NCBI GenBank assembly: GCA_036172665.1
Contig: CM069873.1
Span: 43,060,001 to 43,124,000, forward strand
Length of the DNA stretch: 64,000 nt
Reading direction: 5' to 3'
From: Prosopocoilus inquinatus
Taxonomy: Eukaryota > Arthropoda > Insecta > Coleoptera > Lucanidae
The position numbers and the translations under genes are program-made. Shown one piece after another: positions 11,402 to 24,845 of the stretch. Every line of letters begins with the position of its first letter. Position 1 is the first letter of the stretch. Below the pieces are notes generated by a model. The model was not told the origin of the DNA. It saw only the letters and a program-made list of their open reading frames with translations, and made no database searches.

Positions 11402-14400
11402 GTTTAAAACTATTTCCAGCTTCTGCTGCGTCCGAAAATTTCGTATCTCACATTAGAGTTACTGGAGTCCATCGAAACGTCAAATAACATGATAGATGAG
11501 TAAGGATCGATTAGATACATCACAGGAACAACGCTAATACGTGTTGTTTCATTTAAAACTATTTCCAGCTTCAGCTGCGTCCGAGAACTTCGTATCTCAC
11601 AACAAAGTTACTGGAGTCCATCGAAACCCCAAATAACATGATAGATGAGTAAGGATCGATTAGATACATCACAGGAACAACGCTAATGCGTGTTGTTTCG
11701 TTTAAAACTATTTCCAGCTTCTGCTGCGTCCGAAAATTTCGTATCTCACATTAGAGTTACTGGAGTCCATCGAAACGTCAAATAACATGATAGATGGGTA
11801 AGGATCGATCAGATACATCATAGGAACAACGCTAATGCGTGTTGTTTCGTTTAAAACTATTTCCAGCTTCTGCTGCGTCCGAAAATTTCGTATCTCACAT
11901 TAGAGTTACTGTAGTCCATCGAAACGTCAAATAACATGATAGATGAGTAAGGATCGATTAGATACATCACAGGAACAACGCTAGTGCGTGTTGTTTCGTT
12001 TAAAACTATTTCCAGCTTCTGCTGCGTCCGAAAATTTCGTATCTCACATTAGAGTTACTGGAGTCCATCGAAACGTCAAATAACATGATAGATGAGTAAG
12101 GATCGATTAGATACATCACAGGAACAACGCTAATGCGTGTTGTTTCGTTTAAAACTATTTCCAGCTTCTGCTGCGTCCGAAAATTTCGTATCTCACATCA
12201 GAGTTACTGGAGTCCATCGAAACGTCAAATAACATGATAGATGAGTAAGGATCGATTAGATACATCACAGGAACAACGCTAATGCGTGTTGTTTCATTTA
12301 AAACTATTTCCAGCTTCAGCTGCGTCCGAGAACTTCGTATCTCACTTCAGAGTTACTGGAGCCCATCCAAACGTCAAATAACATGATAGATGAGTAAGGA
12401 TCGATTACATTCATCACAGTAACAACGCTAATACGTGTTGTTTCGTTTAAAGCTATTTCCAGCTTCTGCTGCGTCCGAAAACGTCGTATCTCACATCAGA
12501 GTTACTGGAGTCCATCGAAACGTCAAATAACATGATAGATAAGTAAGGATCGATTAGATACATCACAGGAACAACGCTAATACGTGTTGCTTCGTTTAAA
12601 ATTATTTCCAGCTTCTGCTGCGTCCGAAAATTTCGTATCTAACATCAAAGATACTGGAGTCCATCGAAACGCCAAATAACATGATAGATGAGTAAGGATC
12701 GATTAGATACATCACAGGAACAACGCTAATGCGTGTTGTTTCGTTTAAAACTATTTCCAGCTTCTGCTGCGTCCGAAAATTTCGTATCTCACATTAGAGT
12801 TACTGGAGTCCATCGAAACGTCAAATAACATGATAGATAAATAAGGATCTATTAGATACATCACAGGAACAACGCTAATACGTGTTGTTTCGTTTAAAAC
12901 TATTTCCAGCTCCTGCTGCGTCCAAAAACTTCGTATCTCAGATCAGAGTTACTAGAGTCCATCGAAACGTCAAATAACATGATAGATGAGTAAGGATCGA
13001 TTAGATACATCACAGGAACAACGCTAATGCGTGTTGTTTCGTTTAAAACTATTTCCAGCTTCTGCTGCGTCCGAAAATTTCGTATCTCACATTAGAGTTA
13101 CTGGAGTCCATCGAAACGTCAAATAACATGATAGATGGGTAAGGATCGATCAGATACATCATAGGAACAACGCTAATGCGTGTTGTTTCGTTTAAAACTA
13201 TTTCCAGCTTCTGCTGCGTCCGAAAATTTCGTATCTCACATTAGAGTTACTGTAGTCCATCGAAACGTCAAATAACATGATAGATGAGTAAGGATCGATT
13301 AGATACATCACAGGAACAACGCTAATGCGTGTTGTTTCGTTTAAAACTATTTCCAGCTTCTGCTGCGTCCGAAAATTTCGTATCTCACATTAGAGTTACT
13401 GGAGTCCATCGAAACGTCAAATAACATGATAGATGAGTAAGGATCGATTAGATACATCACAGGAACAACGCTAATGCGTGTTGTTTCGTTTAAAACTATT
13501 TCGAGCTTCTGCTGCGTCCGAAAATTTCGTATCTCACATCAGAGTTACTGGAGTCCATCGAAACGTCAAATAACATAGTAGATAAGTAAGGATCGATTAG
13601 ATACATCACAGGAACAACGCTAATACGTGTTGTTTCATTTAAAACTATTTCCAGCTTCAGCTGCGTCCGAGAACTTCGTATCTCACAACAAAGTTACTGG
13701 AGTCCATCGAAACGCCAAATAACATGATAGATGAGTAAGGATCGATTAGATACATCACAGGAACAACGCTAATGGGTGTTGTTTCGTTTAAAACTATTTC
13801 CAGCTTCTGCTGCGTCCGAAAATTTCGTATCTCACATTAGAGTTACTGGAGTCCATCGAAACGTCAAATAACATGATAGATGAGTAAGGATCGATTAGAT
13901 ACATCATAGGAACAACGCTAATGCGTGTTGTTTCGTTTAAAACTATTTCCAGCTTCTGCTGCGTCCGAAAATTTCGTATCTCACATTAGAGTTACTGTAG
14001 TCCATCGAAACGTCAAATAACATGATAGATGAGTAAGGATCGATTAGATACATCACAGGAACAACGCTAGTGCGTGTTGTTTCGTTTAAAACTATTTCCA
14101 GCTTCTGCTGCGTCCGAAAATTTCGTATCTCACATTAGAGTTACTGGAGTCCATCGAAACGTCAAATAACATGATAGATGAGTAAGGATCGATTAGATAC
14201 ATCACAGGAACAACGCTAATGCGTGTTGTTTCGTTTAAAACTATTTCCAGCTTCTGCTGCGTCCGAAAATTTCGTATCTCACATCAGAGTTACTGGAGTC
14301 CATCGAAACGTCAAATAACATGATAGATGAGTAAGGATCGATTAGATACATCACAGGAACAACGCTAATGCGTGTTGTTTCATTTAAAACTATTTCCAGC

Positions 14401-17400
14401 TTCAGCTGCGTCCGAGAACTTCGTATCTCACTTCAGAGTTACTGGAGCCCATCCAAACGTCAAATAACATGATAGATGAGTAAGGATCGATTACATTCAT
14501 CACAGTAACAACGCTAATACGTGTTGTTTCGTTTAAAGCTATTTCCAGCTTCTGCTGCGTCCGAAAACGTCGTATCTCACATCAGAGTTACTGGAGTCCA
14601 TCGAAACGTCAAATAACATGATAGATAAGTAAGGATCGATTAGATACATCACAGGAACAACGCTAATACGTGTTGCTTCGTTTAAAATTATTTCCAGCTT
14701 CTGCTGCGTCCGAAAATTTCGTATCTAACATCAAAGATACTGGAGTCCATCGAAACGCCAAATAACATGATAGATGAGTAAGGATCGATTAGATACATCA
14801 CAGGAACAACGCTAATGCGTGTTGTTTCGTTTAAAACTATTTCCAGCTTCTGCTGCGTCCGAAAATTTCGTATCTCACATTAGAGTTACTGGAGTCCATC
14901 GAAACGTCAAATAACATGATAGATGGGTAAGGATCGATCAGATACATCATAGGAACAACGCTAATGCGTGTTGTTTCGTTTAAAACTATTTCCAGCTTCT
15001 GCTGCGTCCGAAAATTTCGTATCTCACATTAGAGTTACTGTAGTCCATCGAAACGTCAAATAACATGATAGATGAGTAAGGATCGATTAGATACATCACA
15101 GGAACAACGCTAATGCGTGTTGTTTCGTTTAAAACTATTTCCAGCTTCTGCTGCGTCCGAAAATTTCGTATCTCACATTAGAGTTACTGGAGTCCATCGA
15201 AACGTCAAATAACATGATAGATGAGTAAGGATCGATTAGATACATCACAGGAACAACGCTAATGCGTGTTGTTTCGTTTAAAACTATTTCGAGCTTCTGC
15301 TGCGTCCGAAAATTTCGTATCTCACATCAGAGTTACTGGAGTCCATCGAAACGTCAAATAGCATAGTAGATAAGTAAGGATCGATTAGATACATCACAGG
15401 AACAACGCTAATACGTGTTGTTTCATTTAAAACTATTTCCAGCTTCAGCTGCGTCCGAGAACTTCGTATCTCACAACAAAGTTACTGGAGTCCATCGAAA
15501 CGCCAAATAACATGATAGATGAGTAAGGATCGATTAGATACATCACAGGAACAACGCTAATGGGTGTTGTTTCGTTTAAAACTATTTCCAGCTTCTGCTG
15601 CGTCCGAAAATTTCGTATCTCACATTAGAGTTACTGGAGTCCATCGAAACGTCAAATAACATGATAGATGAGTAAGGATCGATTAGATACATCATAGGAA
15701 CAACGCTAATGCGTGTTGTTTCGTTTAAAACTATTTCCAGCTTCTGCTGCGTCCGAAAATTTCGTATCTCACATTAGAGTTACTGGAGTCCATCGAAACG
15801 TCAAATAACATGATAGATGAGTAAGGATCGATTAGATACATCACAGGAACAACGCTAATGCGTGTTGTTTCGTTTAAAACTATTTCCAGCTTCTGCTGCG
15901 TCCGAAAATTTCGTATCTCACATTAGAGTTACTGGAGTCCATCGAAACGTCAAATAACATGATAGATGAGTAATGATCGATTAGATACATCACAGGAACA
16001 ACGCTAATACGTGTTGTTTCGTTTAAAACTATTTCCAGCTTCTGCTGCGTCCGAAAATTTCGTATCTCACATCAGAGTTACTGGAGTCCATCGAAACGTC
16101 AAATAACATAGTAGATAAGTAAGGATCGATTAGATACATCACAGGAACAACGCAAATACGTGTTGTTTCATTTAAAACTATTTCCAGCTTCAGCTGCGTC
16201 CGAGAACTTCGTATCTCACAACAAAGTTACTGGAGTCCATCGAAACGCCAAATAACATGATAGATGAGTAAGGATCGATTAGATACATCACAGGAACAAC
16301 GCTAATGCGTGTTGTTTCATTTAAAACTATTTCCAGCTTCAGCTGCGTCCGAGAACTTCGTATCTCACTTCAGAGTTACTGGAGCCCATCCAAACGTCAA
16401 ATAACATGATAGATGAGTAAGGATCGATTACATTCATCACAGGAACAACGCTAATACGTGTTGTTTCGTTTAAAACTATTTCCAGCTTCAGCTGCGTCCG
16501 AGAACTTCGTATCTCACATCAAAGTTACTGGAGTCCATCGAAACTCCAAATAACATGATAGATGAGTAAGGATCGATTAGATACATCACAGGAACAACGC
16601 TAATACGTGTTGCTTCGTTTAAAACTATTTCCAGCTCCTGCTGCGTCCGAAAATTTCGTATCTCACATTAGAGTTACTGGAGTCCATCGAAACGTCAAAT
16701 AACATGATAGATGAGTAAGGATCGATTAGATACATCACAGGAACAACGCTAATGCGTGTTGTTTCGTTTAAAACTATTTCCAGCTTCTGCTGCGTCCGAA
16801 AATTTCGTATCTCACATTAGAGTTACTGGAGTCCATCGAAACGTCAAATAACATGATAGATGAGTAATGATCGATTAGATACATCACAGGAACAACGCTA
16901 ATACGTGTTGTTTCGTTTAAAACTATTTCCAGCTTCTGCTGCGTCCGAAAATTTCGTATCTCACATCAGAGTTACTGGAGTCCATCGAAACGTCAAATAA
17001 CATAGTAGATAAGTAAGGATCGATTAGATACATCACAGGAACAACGCAAATACGTGTTGTTTCATTTAAAACTATTTCCAGCTTCAGCTGCGTCCGAGAA
17101 CTTCGTATCTCACAACAAAGTTACTGGAGTCCATCGAAACGCCAAATAACATGATAGATGAGTAAGGATCGATTAGATACATCACAGGAACAACGCTAAT
17201 GCGTGTTGTTTCATTTAAAACTATTTCCAGCTTCAGCTGCGTCCGAGAACTTCGTATCTCACTTCAGAGTTACTGGAGCCCATCCAAACGTCAAATAACA
17301 TGATAGATGAGTAAGGATCGATTACATTCATCACAGGAACAACGCTAATACGTGTTGTTTCGTTTAAAACTATTTCCAGCTTCAGCTGCGTCCGAGAACT

Positions 17401-20400
17401 TCGTATCTCACATCAAAGTTACTGGAGTCCATCGAAACGCCAAATAACATGATAGATGAGTAAGGATCGATTAGATACATCACAGGAACAACGCTAATAC
17501 GTGTTGCTTCGTTTAAAACTATTTCCAGCTTCTGCTGCGTCCGAAAATTTCGTATCTCACATTAGAGTTACTGGAGTCCATCGAAACGTCAAATAACATG
17601 ATAGATGAGTAAGGATCGATTAGATACATCACAGGAACAACGCTAATGCGTGTTGTTTCGTTTAAAACTATTTCCAGCTTCTGCTGCGTCCGAAAATTTC
17701 GTATCTCACATCAGAGTTACTGGAGTCCATCGAAACGTCAAATAACATGATAGATGAGTAAGGATCGATTAGATACATCACAGGAACAACGCTAATGCGT
17801 GTTGTTTCATTTAAAACTATTTCCAGCTTCAGCTGCGTCCGAGAACTTCGTATCTCACTTCAGAGTTACTGGAGCCCATCCAAACGTCAAATAACATGAT
17901 AGATGAGTAAGGATCGATTACATTCATCACAGTAACAACGCTAATACGTGTTGTTTCGTTTAAAGCTATTTCCAGCTTCTGCTGCGTCCGAAAACGTCGT
18001 ATCTCACATCAGAGTTACTGGAGTCCATCGAAACGTCAAATAACATGATAGATAAGTAAGGATCGATTAGATACATCACAGGAACAACGCTAATACGTGT
18101 TGTTTCGTTTAAAATTATTTCCAGCTTCTGCTGCGTCCGAAAATTTCGTATCTAACATCAAAGATACTGGAGTCCATCGAAACGCCAAATAACATGATAG
18201 ATGAGTAAGGATCGATTAGATACATCACAGGAACAACGCTAATGCGTGTTGTTTCGTTTAAAACTATTTCCAGCTTCTGCTGCGTCCGAAAATTTCGTAT
18301 CTCACATTAGAGTTACTGGAGTCCATCGAAACGTCAAATAACATGATAGATGAGTAAGGATCGATTAAATACATCACAGGAACAACGCTAATACGTGTTG
18401 TTTCGTTTAAAACTATTTCCAGCTTCTGCTGCGTCCGAAAATTTCGTATCTCACATTAGAGTTACTGGAGTCCATCGAAACGTCAAATAACATGATAGAT
18501 GAGTAAGGATCGATTAGATACATCACAGGAACAACGCTAATACGTGTTGTTTCATTTAAAACTATTTCCAGCTTCAGCTGCGTCCGAGAACTTCGTATCT
18601 CACAACAAAGTTACTGGAGTCCATCGAAACCCCAAATAACATGATAGATGAGTAAGGATCGATTAGATACATCACAGGAACAACGCTAATGCGTGTTGTT
18701 TCGTTTAAAACTATTTCCAGCTTCTGCTGCGTCCGAAAATTTCGTATCTCACATTAGAGTTACTGGAGTCCATCGAAACGTCAAATAACATGATAGATGG
18801 GTAAGGATCGATCAGATACATCATAGGAACAACGCTAATGCGTGTTGTTTCGTTTAAAACTATTTCCAGCTTCTGCTGCGTCCGAAAATTTCGTATCTCA
18901 CATTAGAGTTACTGTAGTCCATCGAAACGTCAAATAACATGATAGATGAGTAAGGATCGATTAGATACATCACAGGAACAACGCTAGTGCGTGTTGTTTC
19001 GTTTAAAACTATTTCCAGCTTCTGCTGCGTCCGAAAATTTCGTATCTCACATTAGAGTTACTGGAGTCCATCGAAACGTCAAATAACATGATAGATGAGT
19101 AAGGATCGATTAGATACATCACAGGAACAACGCTAATGCGTGTTGTTTCGTTTAAAACTATTTCCAGCTTCTGCTGCGTCCGAAAATTTCGTATCTCACA
19201 TCAGAGTTACTGGAGTCCATCGAAACGTCAAATAACATGATAGATGAGTAAGGATCGATTAGATACATCACAGGAACAACGCTAATGCGTGTTGTTTCAT
19301 TTAAAACTATTTCCAGCTTCAGCTGCGTCCGAGAACTTCGTATCTCACTTCAGAGTTACTGGAGCCCATCCAAACGTCAAATAACATGATAGATGAGTAA
19401 GGATCGATTACATTCATCACAGTAACAACGCTAATACGTGTTGTTTCGTTTAAAGCTATTTCCAGCTTCTGCTGCGTCCGAAAACGTCGTATCTCACATC
19501 AGAGTTACTGGAGTCCATCGAAACGTCAAATAACATGATAGATAAGTAAGGATCGATTAGATACATCACAGGAACAACGCTAATACGTGTTGCTTCGTTT
19601 AAAATTATTTCCAGCTTCTGCTGCGTCCGAAAATTTCGTATCTAACATCAAAGATACTGGAGTCCATCGAAACGCCAAATAACATGATAGATGAGTAAGG
19701 ATCGATTAGATACATCACAGGAACAACGCTAATGCGTGTTGTTTCGTTTAAAACTATTTCCAGCTTCTGCTGCGTCCGAAAATTTCGTATCTCACATTAG
19801 AGTTACTGGAGTCCATCGAAACGTCAAATAACATGATAGATAAATAAGGATCTATTAGATACATCACAGGAACAACGCTAATACGTGTTGTTTCGTTTAA
19901 AACTATTTCCAGCTCCTGCTGCGTCCAAAAACTTCGTATCTCAGATCAGAGTTACTAGAGTCCATCGAAACGTCAAATAACATGATAGATGAGTAAGGAT
20001 CGATTAGATACATCACAGGAACAACGCTAATGCGTGTTGTTTCGTTTAAAACTATTTCCAGCTTCTGCTGCGTCCGAAAATTTCGTATCTCACATTAGAG
20101 TTACTGGAGTCCATCGAAACGTCAAATAACATGATAGATGGGTAAGGATCGATCAGATACATCATAGGAACAACGCTAATGCGTGTTGTTTCGTTTAAAA
20201 CTATTTCCAGCTTCTGCTGCGTCCGAAAATTTCGTATCTCACATTAGAGTTACTGTAGTCCATCGAAACGTCAAATAACATGATAGATGAGTAAGGATCG
20301 ATTAGATACATCACAGGAACAACGCTAATGCGTGTTGTTTCGTTTAAAACTATTTCCAGCTTCTGCTGCGTCCGAAAATTTCGTATCTCACATTAGAGTT

Positions 20401-23400
20401 ACTGGAGTCCATCGAAACGTCAAATAACATGATAGATGAGTAAGGATCGATTAGATACATCACAGGAACAACGCTAATGCGTGTTGTTTCGTTTAAAACT
20501 ATTTCGAGCTTCTGCTGCGTCCGAAAATTTCGTATCTCACATCAGAGTTACTGGAGTCCATCGAAACGTCAAATAACATAGTAGATAAGTAAGGATCGAT
20601 TAGATACATCACAGGAACAACGCTAATACGTGTTGTTTCATTTAAAACTATTTCCAGCTTCAGCTGCGTCCGAGAACTTCGTATCTCACAACAAAGTTAC
20701 TGGAGTCCATCGAAACGCCAAATAACATGATAGATGAGTAAGGATCGATTAGATACATCACAGGAACAACGCTAATGGGTGTTGTTTCGTTTAAAACTAT
20801 TTCCAGCTTCTGCTGCGTCCGAAAATTTCGTATCTCACATTAGAGTTACTGGAGTCCATCGAAACGTCAAATAACATGATAGATGAGTAAGGATCGATTA
20901 GATACATCATAGGAACAACGCTAATGCGTGTTGTTTCGTTTAAAACTATTTCCAGCTTCTGCTGCGTCCGAAAATTTCGTATCTCACATTAGAGTTACTG
21001 TAGTCCATCGAAACGTCAAATAACATGATAGATGAGTAAGGATCGATTAGATACATCACAGGAACAACGCTAGTGCGTGTTGTTTCGTTTAAAACTATTT
21101 CCAGCTTCTGCTGCGTCCGAAAATTTCGTATCTCACATTAGAGTTACTGGAGTCCATCGAAACGTCAAATAACATGATAGATGAGTAAGGATCGATTAGA
21201 TACATCACAGGAACAACGCTAATGCGTGTTGTTTCGTTTAAAACTATTTCCAGCTTCTGCTGCGTCCGAAAATTTCGTATCTCACATCAGAGTTACTGGA
21301 GTCCATCGAAACGTCAAATAACATGATAGATGAGTAAGGATCGATTAGATACATCACAGGAACAACGCTAATGCGTGTTGTTTCATTTAAAACTATTTCC
21401 AGCTTCAGCTGCGTCCGAGAACTTCGTATCTCACTTCAGAGTTACTGGAGCCCATCCAAACGTCAAATAACATGATAGATGAGTAAGGATCGATTACATT
21501 CATCACAGTAACAACGCTAATACGTGTTGTTTCGTTTAAAGCTATTTCCAGCTTCTGCTGCGTCCGAAAACGTCGTATCTCACATCAGAGTTACTGGAGT
21601 CCATCGAAACGTCAAATAACATGATAGATAAGTAAGGATCGATTAGATACATCACAGGAACAACGCTAATACGTGTTGCTTCGTTTAAAATTATTTCCAG
21701 CTTCTGCTGCGTCCGAAAATTTCGTATCTAACATCAAAGATACTGGAGTCCATCGAAACGCCAAATAACATGATAGATGAGTAAGGATCGATTAGATACA
21801 TCACAGGAACAACGCTAATGCGTGTTGTTTCGTTTAAAACTATTTCCAGCTTCTGCTGCGTCCGAAAATTTCGTATCTCACATTAGAGTTACTGGAGTCC
21901 ATCGAAACGTCAAATAACATGATAGATGGGTAAGGATCGATCAGATACATCATAGGAACAACGCTAATGCGTGTTGTTTCGTTTAAAACTATTTCCAGCT
22001 TCTGCTGCGTCCGAAAATTTCGTATCTCACATTAGAGTTACTGTAGTCCATCGAAACGTCAAATAACATGATAGATGAGTAAGGATCGATTAGATACATC
22101 ACAGGAACAACGCTAATGCGTGTTGTTTCGTTTAAAACTATTTCCAGCTTCTGCTGCGTCCGAAAATTTCGTATCTCACATTAGAGTTACTGGAGTCCAT
22201 CGAAACGTCAAATAACATGATAGATGAGTAAGGATCGATTAGATACATCACAGGAACAACGCTAATGCGTGTTGTTTCGTTTAAAACTATTTCGAGCTTC
22301 TGCTGCGTCCGAAAATTTCGTATCTCACATCAGAGTTACTGGAGTCCATCGAAACGTCAAATAGCATAGTAGATAAGTAAGGATCGATTAGATACATCAC
22401 AGGAACAACGCTAATACGTGTTGTTTCATTTAAAACTATTTCCAGCTTCAGCTGCGTCCGAGAACTTCGTATCTCACAACAAAGTTACTGGAGTCCATCG
22501 AAACGCCAAATAACATGATAGATGAGTAAGGATCGATTAGATACATCACAGGAACAACGCTAATGGGTGTTGTTTCGTTTAAAACTATTTCCAGCTTCTG
22601 CTGCGTCCGAAAATTTCGTATCTCACATTAGAGTTACTGGAGTCCATCGAAACGTCAAATAACATGATAGATGAGTAAGGATCGATTAGATACATCATAG
22701 GAACAACGCTAATGCGTGTTGTTTCGTTTAAAACTATTTCCAGCTTCTGCTGCGTCCGAAAATTTCGTATCTCACATTAGAGTTACTGGAGTCCATCGAA
22801 ACGTCAAATAACATGATAGATGAGTAAGGATCGATTAGATACATCACAGGAACAACGCTAATGCGTGTTGTTTCGTTTAAAACTATTTCCAGCTTCTGCT
22901 GCGTCCGAAAATTTCGTATCTCACATTAGAGTTACTGGAGTCCATCGAAACGTCAAATAACATGATAGATGAGTAATGATCGATTAGATACATCACAGGA
23001 ACAACGCTAATACGTGTTGTTTCGTTTAAAACTATTTCCAGCTTCTGCTGCGTCCGAAAATTTCGTATCTCACATCAGAGTTACTGGAGTCCATCGAAAC
23101 GTCAAATAACATAGTAGATAAGTAAGGATCGATTAGATACATCACAGGAACAACGCAAATACGTGTTGTTTCATTTAAAACTATTTCCAGCTTCAGCTGC
23201 GTCCGAGAACTTCGTATCTCACAACAAAGTTACTGGAGTCCATCGAAACGCCAAATAACATGATAGATGAGTAAGGATCGATTAGATACATCACAGGAAC
23301 AACGCTAATGCGTGTTGTTTCATTTAAAACTATTTCCAGCTTCAGCTGCGTCCGAGAACTTCGTATCTCACTTCAGAGTTACTGGAGCCCATCCAAACGT

Positions 23401-24533
23401 CAAATAACATGATAGATGAGTAAGGATCGATTACATTCATCACAGGAACAACGCTAATACGTGTTGTTTCGTTTAAAACTATTTCCAGCTTCAGCTGCGT
23501 CCGAGAACTTCGTATCTCACATCAAAGTTACTGGAGTCCATCGAAACTCCAAATAACATGATAGATGAGTAAGGATCGATTAGATACATCACAGGAACAA
23601 CGCTAATACGTGTTGCTTCGTTTAAAACTATTTCCAGCTCCTGCTGCGTCCGAAAATTTCGTATCTCACATTAGAGTTACTGGAGTCCATCGAAACGTCA
23701 AATAACATGATAGATGAGTAAGGATCGATTAGATACATCACAGGAACAACGCTAATGCGTGTTGTTTCGTTTAAAACTATTTCCAGCTTCTGCTGCGTCC
23801 GAAAATTTCGTATCTCACATTAGAGTTACTGGAGTCCATCGAAACGTCAAATAACATGATAGATGAGTAATGATCGATTAGATACATCACAGGAACAACG
23901 CTAATACGTGTTGTTTCGTTTAAAACTATTTCCAGCTTCTGCTGCGTCCGAAAATTTCGTATCTCACATCAGAGTTACTGGAGTCCATCGAAACGTCAAA
24001 TAACATAGTAGATAAGTAAGGATCGATTAGATACATCACAGGAACAACGCAAATACGTGTTGTTTCATTTAAAACTATTTCCAGCTTCAGCTGCGTCCGA
24101 GAACTTCGTATCTCACAACAAAGTTACTGGAGTCCATCGAAACGCCAAATAACATGATAGATGAGTAAGGATCGATTAGATACATCACAGGAACAACGCT
24201 AATGCGTGTTGTTTCATTTAAAACTATTTCCAGCTTCAGCTGCGTCCGAGAACTTCGTATCTCACTTCAGAGTTACTGGAGCCCATCCAAACGTCAAATA
24301 ACATGATAGATGAGTAAGGATCGATTACATTCATCACAGGAACAACGCTAATACGTGTTGTTTCGTTTAAAACTATTTCCAGCTTCAGCTGCGTCCGAGA
24401 ACTTCGTATCTCACATCAAAGTTACTGGAGTCCATCGAAACGCCAAATAACATGATAGATGAGTAAGGATCGATTAGATACATCACAGGAACAACGCTAA
24501 TACGTGTTGCTTCGTTTAAAACTATTTCCAGCT
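10505..24533. repeat. 47-mer higher-order repeat (7,003 bp), two complete tandem copies
   Basis: Bases 10,505-17,530 match 17,508-24,533 at an offset of 7,003 bp, which is 47 x 149. The periodic tract of 14,029 bp is two full copies plus 23 bp. Rare variants all recur at this spacing: ATTAAATACA at 11,361/18,364, GATGGG at 11,793/18,796, TGATAGATAAATAAGG at 12,831/19,834, TTTCGAGC sites near 13,500/20,503 and 15,288/22,291, AAATAGCATAG near 15,356/22,359, and GAAACTCC at 16,540/23,543. I found no mismatch between copies at the sites compared. Mismatches that bound the block are T/C at 10,504/17,507 and T/C at 17,531/24,534. It is either a very recent duplication or an assembly duplication. 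Confidence 0.93.
15744..17711. repeat. 6-mer tandem duplication (894 bp) inside the 47-mer
   Basis: Bases 15,744-16,817 match 16,638-17,711 at an offset of 894 bp, which is 6 x 149. The pair of CGCAAATACG monomers at 16,151 and 17,045 and the GAGTAATGATCG monomers near 15,967 and 16,861 mark it. Two point differences separate the copies: T at 16,545 against G at 17,439, and C at 16,637 against T at 17,531. The same 6-mer doublet recurs at about 22.7-24.5 kb (through the 47-mer duplication) and at about 30.3-32.1 kb (through the 51-monomer block copy), so it is older than both of those events. Confidence 0.88.
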
Positions 24534-24845
24534 CCTGCTGCGCCCAAAAACTTCGTATCTCACATCAGAGTTACTAGAGTCCATCGAAACGTCAAATAAC
24601 ATGATCGATAAGTAAGGATCGATTAGATACATCACAGGAACAACGCTAATGCGTGTTGTTTCGTTTAAAACTATTTCCAGCTTCTGCTGCGTCCGAGAAC
24701 TTCGTATCTCACATCAGAGTTACTGGAGTCCATCGAAACGTCAAATATCATGATAGATGAGTAAGGATCGATTAGATACATCACAGGAACAACGCTAATG
24801 CGTGTTGTTTCGTTTAAAACTATTTCCAGCTTCTGCTGCGTCCGA
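21762..24845. repeat. 3.1-kb block copied at a 51-monomer offset (first copy)
   Basis: This block matches 29,361-32,444 at an offset of 7,599 bp, which is 51 x 149. It carries the TTTCGAGC monomer, the 6-mer doublet, and the distinctive CTCCTGCTGCGCCCAAAAAC monomer (CGCCCAAAAA at 24,541 and 32,140) followed by ATGATCGATAAG. Three differences are visible: TAGCATAG against TAACATAG near 22,364/29,963, TAATGGGTG against TAATGCGTG near 22,563/30,162, and GAAACTCC against GAAACGCC near 23,543/31,142. The intervening sequence does not match at this offset, so this is a copied block and not a continuous HOR. Confidence 0.87.
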
